Notes: generated by a model from the letters alone, not told the origin. Positions 42,426-54,556 are shown, numbered from the stretch's first letter. The stretch is 64,000 nucleotides of DNA from Pseudarthrobacter sp. fls2-241-R2A-127 (GCF_030209355.1 NZ_JARVSF010000004.1:62001-126000), one strand, 5' to 3'. Translations and numbers: made by a program.

Positions 42426-43997
42426 TCAGTAGCCGGAAAAGGAATCGGTGTGGACACGCCGGGCGCCGGCCCTGCGGGCTGCGCGCCGCAGGGCGGCAAC
42501 GCTCGCCGGGGAACCGGACACATAGACCTCCCGGGCGGCAATATCCGGGACCAGTGCGGTGAGCGTGGCTCCGTCCAGCCGTTGACCCGGAGTGCCCTGG
42601 CCGACACCTTTGGATCCGGCAGGTGCGGGAGCCAGCCCCGACGGCGGCCCGGAGCCATCCGCCACCCGCACCAGGACCCGGATGCCCGAGGCCCGCAGCT
42701 CGTCGGCATACGCCACTTCGTCGCCGCTGCGGGCCAGCAGCAGGAGGACGGCATCCCGGTCCCGCAGCCCCCCGGAGGACAGGTGCGAGACGAACGGGGT
42801 GATGCCGATTCCTGCCGCGATCAGGAGGACGGGCCGTCGGGGATCGCGGGGAAGGACGAAGTCGCCGCCCACCGACGTGGCAGTGACTTCATCGCCCGGG
42901 CTCAGGTCCAGCAGCACCTTCTTGGCCCCGGACACCGGGCCGGCTGTCTGGACCCCGAACCGGAGCAGCCGGTCGCGCGGGGAGCCCGTCAGGCTGAACA
43001 CCCGGCGCCGCCCCCTGCCGTCACGTTTCCGGTGCGGTAGATCCAGTTCCATGTATTGTCCTGGAACGAACCGGACCGGCCTGGACGGTTCAAACGAGAA
43101 CTCAGTGGTGCTGGGCGTCAACGGCCGGGTGCCGGCGAGCCGCAACTTGACCGCGCCGCGCTGGCCGGCCATGAAGGCCAGGAGGTTGCCGGCCAACAGT
43201 GCCGCCTCTGGCGAATTCGCAAAGGCTCCCAGATTGTAAGGGGCGGCAAACAGGATTCCCACCACGGCGGCCAGGGACAGTTGCTGCCAACGCCGCGGAG
43301 GCAGGGTCAGGGGTTCGGTGAGCATGAATCCCACGAAGAACAGCACCGGCCGCTGGGCCAGGGCCTGGTAGACGCCCATGCCGGCTGTCATGCCCGCACG
43401 GAGCAGTTCAACGGTGATGATGGCCGTGGCCACCGCCGTGAATACAGACGCCATCAGGATCTTGCGGGTCCGGTACAGGACCAACACCACGCCCGGAACC
43501 ACCAGCCACAGCATGGCAGGAGTGGCGGCCCACCAGGTGGCGATGTTCAGCCCGGTGAGCCCGGTGACGAAAGCCCCCGCCGCGGCCGGATTGAAAATGT
43601 GCCGCCCCCGCCACGCCAGGGCATATTTCGACGCCGAAGCCAGGACGCACGCCAGCGCCACCCCCGCAACGTCCAGCGGCTGCACGGACGGCCAGAACAG
43701 GAAATACAGCAGGAGTCCCGTGATCAGCGACGATTCCGAATGGGGATTCACGCGGAAAAGCGCTGCCAGCCCCCGGTTGGTGGCATAGGTCAGCATCAGG
43801 CACAGTACCAGGTGCGCCAGCATCTCCGGAATGCCGAACTCCAGCCGGCCCAGCACGTCCAGGAGCAGGCTGTAGGCGGCAAGGACGGCCAGGACCAGCA
43901 GGATCAGGCGGTACATGGTGAGTTTGCCCACGGCTGTGCCCACCCTGCCGGCCAGTGCCGGACGCGGACCGGCCGGCGGTGTTTCCACGGGGTTCAT
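42426..43997 (-). CDS. RnfD/NqrB-like membrane domain fused to FAD/NAD ferredoxin-type reductase
   Basis: A 523-residue membrane flavoprotein. The N-terminal half (to about residue 280) has about eight hydrophobic segments with IFNPAAAGAFVTGLTGL, the region where RnfD/NqrB carry covalent FMN. The C-terminal half is an FNR-like reductase: FVPGQYMELDLPHRK (FAD), RRRVFSLTGSP, GGDFVLPRDPRRPVLLIAAGIGITPFVSHL (NAD(P)) and VYVSGSPASVAALRRAARR. It probably passes electrons from NAD(P)H across the membrane. The start is ATG 43997, overlapping the ApbE stop by 4 bases. Confidence 0.85.
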   Translation of the reverse strand: MNPVETPPAGPRPALAGRVGTAVGKLTMYRLILLVLAVLAAYSLLLDVLGRLEFGIPEMLAHLVLCLMLTYATNRGLAALFRVNPHSESSLITGLLLYFLFWPSVQPLDVAGVALACVLASASKYALAWRGRHIFNPAAAGAFVTGLTGLNIATWWAATPAMLWLVVPGVVLVLYRTRKILMASVFTAVATAIITVELLRAGMTAGMGVYQALAQRPVLFFVGFMLTEPLTLPPRRWQQLSLAAVVGILFAAPYNLGAFANSPEAALLAGNLLAFMAGQRGAVKLRLAGTRPLTPSTTEFSFEPSRPVRFVPGQYMELDLPHRKRDGRGRRRVFSLTGSPRDRLLRFGVQTAGPVSGAKKVLLDLSPGDEVTATSVGGDFVLPRDPRRPVLLIAAGIGITPFVSHLSSGGLRDRDAVLLLLARSGDEVAYADELRASGIRVLVRVADGSGPPSGLAPAPAGSKGVGQGTPGQRLDGATLTALVPDIAAREVYVSGSPASVAALRRAARRAGARRVHTDSFSGY

Positions 43998-44866
43998 GAG
44001 AAGAGTGTCCCTTCGAAAGCGGCTGAGTAGGCGGCGCTGCCGTCGGAAAAGACGGTCAGCCAGGAAAAGTCGAATTCCTCCTGGAGAGCGGTGCCCGGCA
44101 CGAAGAAGAGGGCCGTCGCCAGGGTGTCGGCCAGCATCGCGGTGTCCGCCACTGCCCAGGTGGCGACGGCGGTCCGGACCGGCCACCCGGTTGTTCCGTC
44201 AAGCACATGGTGCAGTCCGTCGCCCCAGGAGCGCCGGTTGGCTGCGGAAGCGCACAGGGCGCGCCCGGCCAGCTCCACGACGCCGATGGCCTGCTCCGGG
44301 TTGTAAGGGTGTTCGAGGGCAACGCTGATGGGCTCGGGGCCGTGGGCCAGCAGGTCGCCGCTGGCGTCGATGATGAAGGAGCCGGCGCCGGCAGCCTCCA
44401 GCTCGGCAGCCAGCAGGTCAACCAGCAGGCCCTTGCCTGCGGCGCCGATGTCCAGCACCACCGGCTCGCGGGCGGCAACGTCGGCACCTGACCAGCTGAG
44501 CACCGATTCCCAGGCGGGCGCGGGGAGCGGCGGACCTGCCGGTTGGAGTGCGTAGCCAGGACCGTATCCAAGTTGCTCCAGGCTGCCGCCGATCAACGGC
44601 GTCATGGCGCCACCGGTCAACCCGTACAGCGTGGAATACAGCCGGCCGAGCGCTGCGGCCTCGTCGGGAAACCGGTAACGCCCGGGCTTGCGCGCCATCC
44701 CGGCGATCAGGGAGTCGGCCCTGAACCGGGACCATGCGGCGTCGAATCTTTCAACGCGGTCCAGGAGCCGCGCCCGCAGCGGCGCCGTCAACAGCAGGGG
44801 AGTGGAGATCTCCCAGTCGGTGCCAATCCCTTGGAACGGAAAGCCCTCCCAGTCCGTGACGGACAC
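43994..44866 (-). CDS. apbE: FAD:protein FMN transferase (ApbE)
   Basis: A 290-residue flavin transferase that attaches FMN from FAD to Thr or Ser of target proteins. It has FDAAWSRFRADSLIAGM near the N-terminus, LDIGAAGKGLLVDLLAAELEAAGAGSFIIDASGDLLAHG (the FAD/Mg region, usually DxGgiaKGyaaD...GG), and VADTAMLADTLATALF. The targets are most likely its two neighbours, the FMN-binding lipoprotein and the RnfD-like protein. It is coupled to the downstream reductase by ATGA overlap. Confidence 0.9.
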   Translation of the reverse strand: MSVTDWEGFPFQGIGTDWEISTPLLLTAPLRARLLDRVERFDAAWSRFRADSLIAGMARKPGRYRFPDEAAALGRLYSTLYGLTGGAMTPLIGGSLEQLGYGPGYALQPAGPPLPAPAWESVLSWSGADVAAREPVVLDIGAAGKGLLVDLLAAELEAAGAGSFIIDASGDLLAHGPEPISVALEHPYNPEQAIGVVELAGRALCASAANRRSWGDGLHHVLDGTTGWPVRTAVATWAVADTAMLADTLATALFFVPGTALQEEFDFSWLTVFSDGSAAYSAAFEGTLFS

Positions 44867-44869
44867 CGC

Positions 44870-45391
44870 CTACTGCGCCTCCGACTTGATCTTCCCCACG
44901 GCCTGGTTGAAACCTCCGCTGGTCAGCGATGAGCCGGCAACCTTGGAAACGTTGAGCTCATCAAGGTTCCTGCCCACTACATGCGCCGCGATGCCGCCGG
45001 CGAATTCGCCCTGGAACTTGCGGGTATTGGGGTTGGACGGGTGCTGGGTGATCTGCACGTCGGTGACTCTTCCGGCGGCCAGCGTCAACTGCACGCCGAC
45101 GGTCTCCGTGCCGTTGGGCGAGACATAGTTGCCGTCCGCGCTGTACGTGCCGTCCTTGTAGCTGCCACCACTGCCGGCCAGTGCCGTGGACCCGCCCGAT
45201 GGTGCGGCGGACGTGCGTCCGGCGGCGCCGTTGCCCGCCGGCGGGGCGTCGGCCGCCGAGGGTGCGCAGCCGGCTACGGTTCCGGCCAGTGACAACCCGG
45301 CGATTCCGGCATAGAGGGTCCGGCGGAGGGCGCTGTTGTTTGCCGGCGGGCCTGCGGGTACGGACGGGCTCTTGCGGGTGGAGGGTCTCAT
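44870..45391 (-). CDS. FMN-binding domain lipoprotein
   Basis: A 173-residue exported lipoprotein with signal segment LYAGIAGLSLAGTVAGC (lipobox Cys about residue 42), a Ser/Gly/Ala linker, then an FMN-binding domain: YKDGTYSADGNYVSPNGTETVGVQLTLAAGRVTDVQI and a C-terminal GSSLTSGGFNQAVGKI, where the Thr or Ser is the probable covalent FMN site. It should carry electrons outside the membrane, between the RnfD/FNR fusion and an unknown acceptor. It is 3 bp upstream of apbE, and thus first in the operon. Confidence 0.85.
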   Translation of the reverse strand: MRPSTRKSPSVPAGPPANNSALRRTLYAGIAGLSLAGTVAGCAPSAADAPPAGNGAAGRTSAAPSGGSTALAGSGGSYKDGTYSADGNYVSPNGTETVGVQLTLAAGRVTDVQITQHPSNPNTRKFQGEFAGGIAAHVVGRNLDELNVSKVAGSSLTSGGFNQAVGKIKSEAQ

Positions 45392-45522
45392 GAAGGCTCT
45401 CGTTTCACTCGGGGGTCATGCCGTGCGGCAGTGGCTACGCTTTGGACAACGCCGGATGCGCCCGAAAGGTTCAGCCGCGGCGGCGGGCCGGCGTCAAATT
45501 CTTTGCTGTCACCGGCCCCCGG

Positions 45523-45528
45523 TAGGCT
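45523..45528 (+). promoter_or_regulatory. Leaderless -10 box of argS
   Basis: TAGGCT, six bases, then GTG 45535. A G-run separates them, so a weak ribosome site is not excluded. Confidence 0.4.
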
Positions 45529-45534
45529 AGGGGG

Positions 45535-47199
45535 GTGACTCCCGAAGAACTTTCCCTCGCCATATCCGCCTGCCTCAAGGACGCCGTCACCGCCGGCGAA
45601 ATCGCCCTTGCGGAATCAGCAATTCCTGCTGAGGTGCGCGTGGAGCGACCCAAGAACAGGGACCACGGCGACTGGGCCACCAACATCGCCCTCCAGCTGG
45701 CCAAGCCGGCCGGAACCAACCCGCGCGCGTTCGCCACCATCCTCAGCACCCGGCTGCAGTCCATCAACGGTGTTTCCGCGGTGGACATCGCGGGCCCGGG
45801 ATTCCTGAACATCACCGTTGACGCCGCTGCCGCCGGAGCCCTGGCCAAGGCCATTGTTGAGGCCGGCCGGAGCTACGGCACCAATACCGCGCTCGCCGGG
45901 CACACCGTCAACATGGAGTTCGTCTCCGCCAACCCCACCGGGCCGCTGCACATCGGCCACACGCGCTGGGCAGCGCTCGGGGATGCCATAGCACGGGTGC
46001 TGCGGGCTTCGGGTGCCGATGTCACGGCCGAGTACTACATCAACGACGCCGGGTCGCAGATGAACACTTTTGCGCATTCCGTCTACAACCGGTTGCACGG
46101 CCTTCCGGTGCCGGACGGCGGCTACCCGGGGCAGTACATCGCCGATCTTGGCCACGAGGTCATCTCGGCCCACCCGGACATCCGCGAGCTGACGGAGGTG
46201 GCTGCGCTGCCCGTCATCCGCGCCGCTGCCTATGAAGCCCAGATGAAGGACATCAAGGCCACGCTGGCTGACTTCGGCGTCGAGTTCGACGTCTTCTTTT
46301 CCGAGCAGGAGCTGCACGACGCCGGCGCGATCGAAAGTGCCGTGGCGCGCCTGCGCGAACAGGGCCACGTGTTCGACGACGGCGGCGCGGTCTGGCTGCG
46401 GACCACGGACTTTGGCGACGACAAGGACCGGGTGATGGTCCGCGCCAACGGCGAGCCCACCTACTTCGCCGCCGACGCCGCCTACTACCTGTCCAAGAAG
46501 GACCGCGGCTTCACCGAGAAGATCTACCTGCTGGGTGCCGACCACCACGGTTACATCAACCGGCTCAAGGCGATCGCCGCTGCCGCGGGCGATGATCCCG
46601 ACGTGAACATCGAGGTCCTGATTGGCCAGCTGGTCTCCGTCAACGGAGCCAAGCTGTCCAAGCGCGCCGGCAACATCATCGAGCTCAAGGACCTGATCGA
46701 CTGGCTGGGCAAGGACGCGGTCCGGTACTCGCTGGCCCGGTTCCCGGCCGATTCACCGCTGACCCTGGACCCCGAGCTGCTGAAGAAGAACAGCAACGAG
46801 AATCCCGTGTTCTATGTCCAGTACGCCCACGCCCGTTCCCGCGGCGCTGCCCGCAACGCGGTGGCCGCCGGCGTCGAACGCCAGGTGGACGGCCAGGACA
46901 GCTTCGAGGCGTCACTGCTGGACCACGCCACGGAGAACGAGCTGCTGTCCTACTTGGGCAGCTACCCGTCGATCGTTGCGAAGGCGGCGGAACTGCGTGA
47001 ACCGCACCGCGTGGCACGGCACCTTGAAGCCATTGCCGGGGCCTACCACCGCTGGTACGACGCCTGCCGGATCGCCCCCATGGGCGAGGAACCGGTCACC
47101 GACCTGAACCGCACGCGGCTGTGGCTCAACGACGCCACCAGCCAGGTGCTCGCCAACGGACTTGACCTGCTGGGCGTTTCGGCGCCGGAACGGATGTAA
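45535..47199 (+). CDS. argS: Arginyl-tRNA synthetase
   Basis: A 554-residue class I synthetase. It has the HIGH motif (GPLHIGHTRW, about residue 141), the KMSKS-like KLSKRAG (about residue 370) and the C-terminal helical anticodon-binding domain. The N-terminal add-1 domain recognises the tRNA elbow. The GTG start follows a -10 box at leaderless spacing. It is the first gene of the argS-lysA-hom-thrC-thrB series. Confidence 0.97.
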   Translation: MTPEELSLAISACLKDAVTAGEIALAESAIPAEVRVERPKNRDHGDWATNIALQLAKPAGTNPRAFATILSTRLQSINGVSAVDIAGPGFLNITVDAAAAGALAKAIVEAGRSYGTNTALAGHTVNMEFVSANPTGPLHIGHTRWAALGDAIARVLRASGADVTAEYYINDAGSQMNTFAHSVYNRLHGLPVPDGGYPGQYIADLGHEVISAHPDIRELTEVAALPVIRAAAYEAQMKDIKATLADFGVEFDVFFSEQELHDAGAIESAVARLREQGHVFDDGGAVWLRTTDFGDDKDRVMVRANGEPTYFAADAAYYLSKKDRGFTEKIYLLGADHHGYINRLKAIAAAAGDDPDVNIEVLIGQLVSVNGAKLSKRAGNIIELKDLIDWLGKDAVRYSLARFPADSPLTLDPELLKKNSNENPVFYVQYAHARSRGAARNAVAAGVERQVDGQDSFEASLLDHATENELLSYLGSYPSIVAKAAELREPHRVARHLEAIAGAYHRWYDACRIAPMGEEPVTDLNRTRLWLNDATSQVLANGLDLLGVSAPERM

Positions 47200-47204
47200 C
47201 CGCC

Positions 47205-48683
47205 ATGTCTGTAGCGTCAAATACCGCCGCGTCCCCGCTCGCCCCTGATTGGCTGCAGGTCCCGGCCGATCTCAATGCGCTGCACGAGCCCATGTGGGCC
47301 GGCAGCGTGGTCCGGAACGGCGCCGGCGCCCTCACGGTCGGGGGAATGGATGTCCAGGCCCTGAAGGAGCAGTTCGGGACGCCGCTGTTCGTCATGGACG
47401 AGGCTGACTTCCGCTCCCGTGCCCGGGCCTTCAAGGACTCCTTCGATGCAGCCTTCGCGGACATCTGCGGCGGCGTGGACGTCTACTACGCCGGGAAATC
47501 GTTCCTCTGCACCGCCGTCGTGAAGTGGGTGGAGGAGGAAGGGCTGCGCCTGGACACTGCCTCCGGCGGCGAGCTGGCAGTGGCAGCCCGGGCCGGCATT
47601 GCGGGCGAGCGGGTGGCGCTGCACGGCAACAACAAGTCCGACGCCGAGATCAACCGGGCCCTGGACATGAAGCTGGGCCGCATCGTGGTGGACAGCCTGG
47701 ACGAGCTGGTCCGGGTGGGCGCCCTGGCCCAGGCCCGCGGTGAGCAGGCCAAGGTGATGCTGCGGCTCACCCCGGGCGTGCACGCCCACACCCACGAGTT
47801 CATCGCCACCGCACACGAGGACCAGAAGTTCGGCCTGTCCATGGCGACGGATACCACCGACGAAGCCGGCCTCTCCGCTGCCGAGGAAGCCGTGGCAGCA
47901 GCCGCGGCGCACCCCGGCATCGAGTTGCTGGGCCTGCACTGCCATATCGGCTCGCAGATCTTCGAACCGGACGGCTTCGCGCTGGCCGCCGAGAAGCTAC
48001 TCCGTTTCCTGGCCGCCATGCAGGAAAAATACGCCATCACCATGCCGGAACTTGACCTCGGCGGCGGCTACGGGATCGCCTACACGCCGGTGGACACCCC
48101 GCGCCCCGCGGCGGACATCGCGGCGGCGATGGCCGCCGTCGTGCGGTCCACCTGCGCCGAGCTGGGCATTGACGCCCCGCGCATCTCGATCGAGCCCGGC
48201 CGTGCCATCGTAGGCAGCACCACCTTCACCCTGTACGAGGTTGGCACGCTCAAGACCGTCCGCGTGGACGCTCCGGCGGGGTCCGGCGGTGACGGTGACG
48301 GCGGCAACAACGTTACGTATCCGCGCCGGTATGTTTCGGTGGACGGCGGGATGAGCGACAACGCCCGCCCGGTGCTGTACGACGCGGATTATTCTGCCGT
48401 CCTGGCCTCCCGCACCTCGGCCGCGGCCCCGCAGCTGTCCCGCGTGGTGGGCAAACATTGCGAGAGCGGCGACATAGTTGTTAGAGATGTATATCTGCCC
48501 GAGGACGTGGCAGCCGGTGATCTGCTTGCCGTACCGGGGACCGGCGCCTACTGCTGGGCCCTCTCGAGCAACTACAACTATCTGGCCCGGCCGGGCGTTG
48601 TCGCGGTGCGCGACGGATCTGCCCGGCTGATTGTCCGCGGGGAAACCGAAGAAGATCTTTTGAACCGCGACATGGGAGCCTGA
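47205..48683 (+). CDS. lysA: Diaminopimelate decarboxylase
   Basis: A 492-residue PLP enzyme making lysine from meso-diaminopimelate. The PLP lysine is in DVYYAGKSFLC. GLHCHIGSQIFEPD and ELDLGGGYGIAY are the PLP-binding loops. EPGRAIVG and the late HCESGDIVVRDVYLPEDVAAGDLLAVPGTGAY (catalytic Cys) are present. Five bases separate it from argS. Confidence 0.96.
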   Translation: MSVASNTAASPLAPDWLQVPADLNALHEPMWAGSVVRNGAGALTVGGMDVQALKEQFGTPLFVMDEADFRSRARAFKDSFDAAFADICGGVDVYYAGKSFLCTAVVKWVEEEGLRLDTASGGELAVAARAGIAGERVALHGNNKSDAEINRALDMKLGRIVVDSLDELVRVGALAQARGEQAKVMLRLTPGVHAHTHEFIATAHEDQKFGLSMATDTTDEAGLSAAEEAVAAAAAHPGIELLGLHCHIGSQIFEPDGFALAAEKLLRFLAAMQEKYAITMPELDLGGGYGIAYTPVDTPRPAADIAAAMAAVVRSTCAELGIDAPRISIEPGRAIVGSTTFTLYEVGTLKTVRVDAPAGSGGDGDGGNNVTYPRRYVSVDGGMSDNARPVLYDADYSAVLASRTSAAAPQLSRVVGKHCESGDIVVRDVYLPEDVAAGDLLAVPGTGAYCWALSSNYNYLARPGVVAVRDGSARLIVRGETEEDLLNRDMGA

Positions 48684-50000
48684 ATGACGGAAATGCGAAC
48701 CCTGAAAGTGGCCCTCCTGGGCTGTGGCAACGTCGGGGCCCAGGTTGCGCGGATCCTGCTGGAGGACGCCGACGCCCTCGCCGCCCGCGCCGGAGCGCGC
48801 CTGCAGCTCAGCGGCATCGCCGTGCGCAACGTGAACTCCAAGCGCGACGTCGAGCTGCCGCAGGAACTGTTCACCACCGACGCCGAGACCCTGGTCAAGG
48901 ACGCGGACCTGGTGATTGAACTGATGGGCGGCATCGAACCGGCCCGCACCCTGATCCTCACCGCGCTGCGCAACGGCGCCTGCGTGGTCACCGGCAACAA
49001 GGCACTCTTGGCGCAGGACGGCCCAACCCTGTACGAAGCGGCAGACAAAGCCGGCGTCCAGCTCTCCTACGAGGCCGCCGTCGCCGGAGCCATCCCGATC
49101 CTCCGCCCCATCCGCGACAGCCTCTCCGGCGACCGGATCACCCGGGTCTTGGGCATCGTGAACGGCACCACGAACTTCATCCTCGACCAGATGGACAGCA
49201 CCGGCGCCCAGTTCGCCGACGCCCTCGCCGAAGCCCAGCGCCTCGGCTACGCCGAAGCGGACCCCACTGCCGACGTCGAAGGGTACGACGCGGCGGCGAA
49301 GGCCGCCATCCTGGCGTCGCTCTCCTTCCACACCCGGTTCGCGCTGGAAAACGTCCACTGCGAAGGCATTTCCGCCGTCACTGCCTCGGACATCGCCGCG
49401 GCAAAAGACGCCGGCTTTGTCATCAAGCTGCTGGCCATCGCGGAGAAGCTGACCGGTTCCCACGGTAAGGAAGGCGTGTCCGTCCGCGTCCACCCCACCC
49501 TCCTGCCGCGGGAACACCCACTGGCCGCTGTCCGGGGCGCCTTCAACGCCGTCTTCATCGAGGCGGAAAACGCCGGCGAGCTGATGTTCTACGGCCAAGG
49601 CGCCGGCGGCACGCCCACCGCCTCCGCCGTGATGGGCGACCTCGTGTCCGCTGCCCGACGCCTGGTCCTGGGCGGCCCGCAGCGCACCGAGACCACCACC
49701 GGCCACGTCCCGGCGCTGCCCATCGAGGCGGCAACCACCAGCTACTACATCGGCCTGGACGTCGCCGACCAGCCCGGTGTGCTGGCGCGGATCGCCCAGC
49801 TTTTCGCCGAGCACGGCGTGTCCATCGAAATCATGCGGCAGACCATCCACCGCGACGCCGAATCCAACGTGGAGTCGGCCGAGCTGCGGATCGTCACCCA
49901 CCGCGCGTCCGAGGCTGCCCTTGCAGCCACCGTCGAGGCCGTGAAAGGCCTGGACGTCATCAATTCAGTTACATCCGTTCTGCGGGTAGAAGGAGTCTAA
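48684..50000 (+). CDS. hom: Homoserine dehydrogenase
   Basis: A 438-residue enzyme reducing aspartate semialdehyde to homoserine. The nucleotide fold is VALLGCGNVGAQVARIL. VVTGNKALLAQDG carries the catalytic lysine, and LSGDRITRVLGIVNGTTNFIL is the family signature. A C-terminal ACT domain (YYIGLDVADQPGVLARIAQLFAEHGVSIEIMRQ) suggests threonine feedback. It starts one base after lysA and abuts thrC. Confidence 0.97.
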   Translation: MTEMRTLKVALLGCGNVGAQVARILLEDADALAARAGARLQLSGIAVRNVNSKRDVELPQELFTTDAETLVKDADLVIELMGGIEPARTLILTALRNGACVVTGNKALLAQDGPTLYEAADKAGVQLSYEAAVAGAIPILRPIRDSLSGDRITRVLGIVNGTTNFILDQMDSTGAQFADALAEAQRLGYAEADPTADVEGYDAAAKAAILASLSFHTRFALENVHCEGISAVTASDIAAAKDAGFVIKLLAIAEKLTGSHGKEGVSVRVHPTLLPREHPLAAVRGAFNAVFIEAENAGELMFYGQGAGGTPTASAVMGDLVSAARRLVLGGPQRTETTTGHVPALPIEAATTSYYIGLDVADQPGVLARIAQLFAEHGVSIEIMRQTIHRDAESNVESAELRIVTHRASEAALAATVEAVKGLDVINSVTSVLRVEGV

Positions 50001-51107
50001 GTGGCTCACCAATGGCGCGGCGTCATCCGCGAATACGCTGACCGTCTGCCCGTGACGGAGTCCACCAGGGTCATCACCCTGGGCGAGGGCGGCACCCCGC
50101 TGGTGCACGCGCAGAAACTCTCCGAACTCACCGGCTCCCAGGTCTACCTGAAGGTGGAGGGGATGAACCCCACCGGATCCTTCAAGGACCGCGGCATGAC
50201 CATGGCCATGACGGCCGCCGTGGCTTCCGGTGCCAAGGCCGTGGTGTGCGCCTCCACCGGCAACACCTCCGCCTCCGCGGCCGCCTACGCCACGGCCGCC
50301 GGCCTGCAGTGCGCCGTCCTGGTGCCCGAAGGCAAGATCTCCATGGGCAAGCTCAGCCAGGCCATCGCGCACGGCGCCACCTTGCTGCAGGTTGACGGCA
50401 ACTTCGACAACTGCCTGGACATCGCCCGCAAGCTGGGGGAGTCCTACCCGGTCTTCCTGGTCAACTCGGTCAACCCTGCCCGTATCCAGGGCCAGAAGAC
50501 CGGAGCATTCGAAGTGGTGGACGCCCTGGGCGACGCACCGGACATCCACGTCCTGCCGGTGGGCAACGCCGGCAACATCACCGCCTACTGGAAGGGCTAC
50601 AAGGAGTACTCCGCGCCCTTTGAATCGGAAACTGCCGGGACGCTGCCGGCGGTCTCCACCAAGACGCCTGCCATGTGGGGCTTCCAGGCAGCCGGCGCGG
50701 CCCCCTTCGTCGCCGGCCACCCGATCACCGAGCCGGACACCATTGCCACCGCCATCCGCATCGGAAACCCCGCATCCTGGGACGGCGCCGTCGGCGCGCG
50801 TGACGAGTCCGGCGGACTCATAGACGCCGTCACGGACGAGGAAATCCTGCACGCACACCGCTGGCTGTCCGCAAAAGAAGGCGTCTTCGTGGAGCCCGGC
50901 TCCGCAGCAGGCGTGGCTGGCCTGCTCAAGAAGCATGCCGCAGGTGAAGTCCCCGGCGGGAAGACCATCGTCATCACCGTCACCGGGCACGGCCTCAAGG
51001 ACCCGCAGTGGGCCCTTCGCACCGAGGACGGCAGCGACGTGCAGCCTGTCAAGGTGCCCAACGACGTCGTCACCGTTGCCGCTGAGCTGGGACTGGAAGA
51101 AAAGTAG
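50001..51107 (+). CDS. thrC: Threonine synthase
   Basis: A 368-residue fold-type II PLP enzyme that converts O-phosphohomoserine to threonine. The PLP lysine is in [11 protein letters not shown], the substrate loop is [15 protein letters not shown], and the phosphate loop is [13 protein letters not shown]. It begins with GTG immediately after the hom stop. Confidence 0.97.
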   Translation: MAHQWRGVIREYADRLPVTESTRVITLGEGGTPLVHAQKLSELTGSQVYLKVEGMNPTGSFKDRGMTMAMTAAVASGAKAVVCASTGNTSASAAAYATAAGLQCAVLVPEGKISMGKLSQAIAHGATLLQVDGNFDNCLDIARKLGESYPVFLVNSVNPARIQGQKTGAFEVVDALGDAPDIHVLPVGNAGNITAYWKGYKEYSAPFESETAGTLPAVSTKTPAMWGFQAAGAAPFVAGHPITEPDTIATAIRIGNPASWDGAVGARDESGGLIDAVTDEEILHAHRWLSAKEGVFVEPGSAAGVAGLLKKHAAGEVPGGKTIVITVTGHGLKDPQWALRTEDGSDVQPVKVPNDVVTVAAELGLEEK

Positions 51108-51109
51108 CC

Positions 51110-52084
51110 TTGGACACCACCTCGCAGGCCGCCGTCGGACTGCACCTCATCGAGCCGGGCCAGCGCGTCACCGTCCGCGTCCCTGCGACGTCGGCCAATC
51201 TTGGCCCCGGCTACGACAGCCTGGGGCTTGCCCTGGCCCTGCACGACACCCTCACCGTGGAAAGCCTGGACACGGACGAACTCTTGTTCGAGCTGCACGG
51301 CGAGGGTGCCGAAACGCTGCCCCGCGATGCCAGCCACCTGGTCATCCGTGCCATGGACGCAGCGTTTGGTCGGCTGGGATACCGCCACGGCGGCCTGAAG
51401 GTGACTGCCCAGAACGTGAACCCGCACGGGCGGGGGCTTGGTTCCTCCGCCTCTGCCGTGGTGGCCGCCGTCTCCGCTGCCAACGCCATGGTGCCCGCCG
51501 GCAGCCGGCGCGGAAAGGACTGGATCCTCCAGCTCACCAGTGAAATCGAAGGCCATCCGGACAACGTCGCACCCGCCATATTCGGCGGACTGGCGCTGTC
51601 ATGGCAGGACAGTGAGCAGTACAGCAGCACCAGTGCCACCGTGGCCGGTGACGTCATCCCCGTCGTCGCCGTGCCGGACTTCGAACTGTCCACGGAAGCC
51701 GCCCGCGCCCTCCTCCCTGTGTCAGTGGGACACCACGCCGCCGCAATGAACTCCGGGCGGGCGGCCTTGCTGATCCATGCTCTTACCCAAAAGCCGGAAT
51801 ACCTGCTCCCGGGCACCGAAGACTACCTGCACCAGAGCTACCGGGCAGAGGCCATGCGGCCCAGTGCGGCCCTGATCGGGGCCCTGCGCAAATCCGGCTT
51901 CGCCGCAGTGGTCTCCGGGGCCGGCCCCACCGTCCTGGTTCTGGCGAACGGCGCGGCCCAAGCAGGGGACGCGGTGGCTTTCATTGAGTCCTTCACGGCA
52001 AACAACACGCCGGATATCGGCTGGCGGGTACTGAAGCTCGCAGTGGACGTTGAAGGTGCTAAGGTGGACTTGCACCGGCGGTAA
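51110..52084 (+). CDS. thrB: Homoserine kinase
   Basis: A 324-residue GHMP kinase. VPATSANLGPGYDSLGLAL is the N-terminal block, and NPHGRGLGSSASAVVAAVSAAN is the ATP-binding loop. The late GAGPTVLVLA is motif 3. It starts with TTG two bases after the thrC stop, consistent with translational coupling. A small hairpin (GGCGG-TAATT-CCGCC) overlaps its stop codon. Confidence 0.95.
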   Translation: MDTTSQAAVGLHLIEPGQRVTVRVPATSANLGPGYDSLGLALALHDTLTVESLDTDELLFELHGEGAETLPRDASHLVIRAMDAAFGRLGYRHGGLKVTAQNVNPHGRGLGSSASAVVAAVSAANAMVPAGSRRGKDWILQLTSEIEGHPDNVAPAIFGGLALSWQDSEQYSSTSATVAGDVIPVVAVPDFELSTEAARALLPVSVGHHAAAMNSGRAALLIHALTQKPEYLLPGTEDYLHQSYRAEAMRPSAALIGALRKSGFAAVVSGAGPTVLVLANGAAQAGDAVAFIESFTANNTPDIGWRVLKLAVDVEGAKVDLHRR

Positions 52085-52381
52085 TTCCGCCTATCTGATC
52101 TGCTCGTGCATTCAGTTGCTGTTTTGATCTACCGACTGTGAATGTATTCCGGTGCCGCCTGCTTGGTCTGTCGCAGGAAATTGCAGCATCCAACTGCCCC
52201 TGAACCGTCAGCCCGGTGTTGCTCCATGAGTGCAGCGCAAGGTGAATCAGTATCCGGCCCTGCTGGCCGAAATCCAACCGGCAAGGCCGAAAAATCCCGG
52301 CTGCAGATCTGAACTGCAGCCCAGATCAAATCATCGCGTCCAGCTCCTCGTCTGGGCGCCGTCGAGGGGGAAGGATCCTTC
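52085..52381 (+). other. rho leader region
   Basis: About 300 bases without a gene. An 8-bp perfect inverted repeat GGCTGCAG / CTGCAGCC (52299-52306, 52314-52321) lies 60 bases before the rho start. Rho commonly represses itself through its leader, so this region may be an attenuation target. No known riboswitch was recognised. Confidence 0.35.
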
Positions 52382-54514
<2,133 letters not shown>

Positions 54515-54556
54515 CTGAGTTTAGGGGCGGGGTGCCGGAAAATCCCGTGGCTTGGG

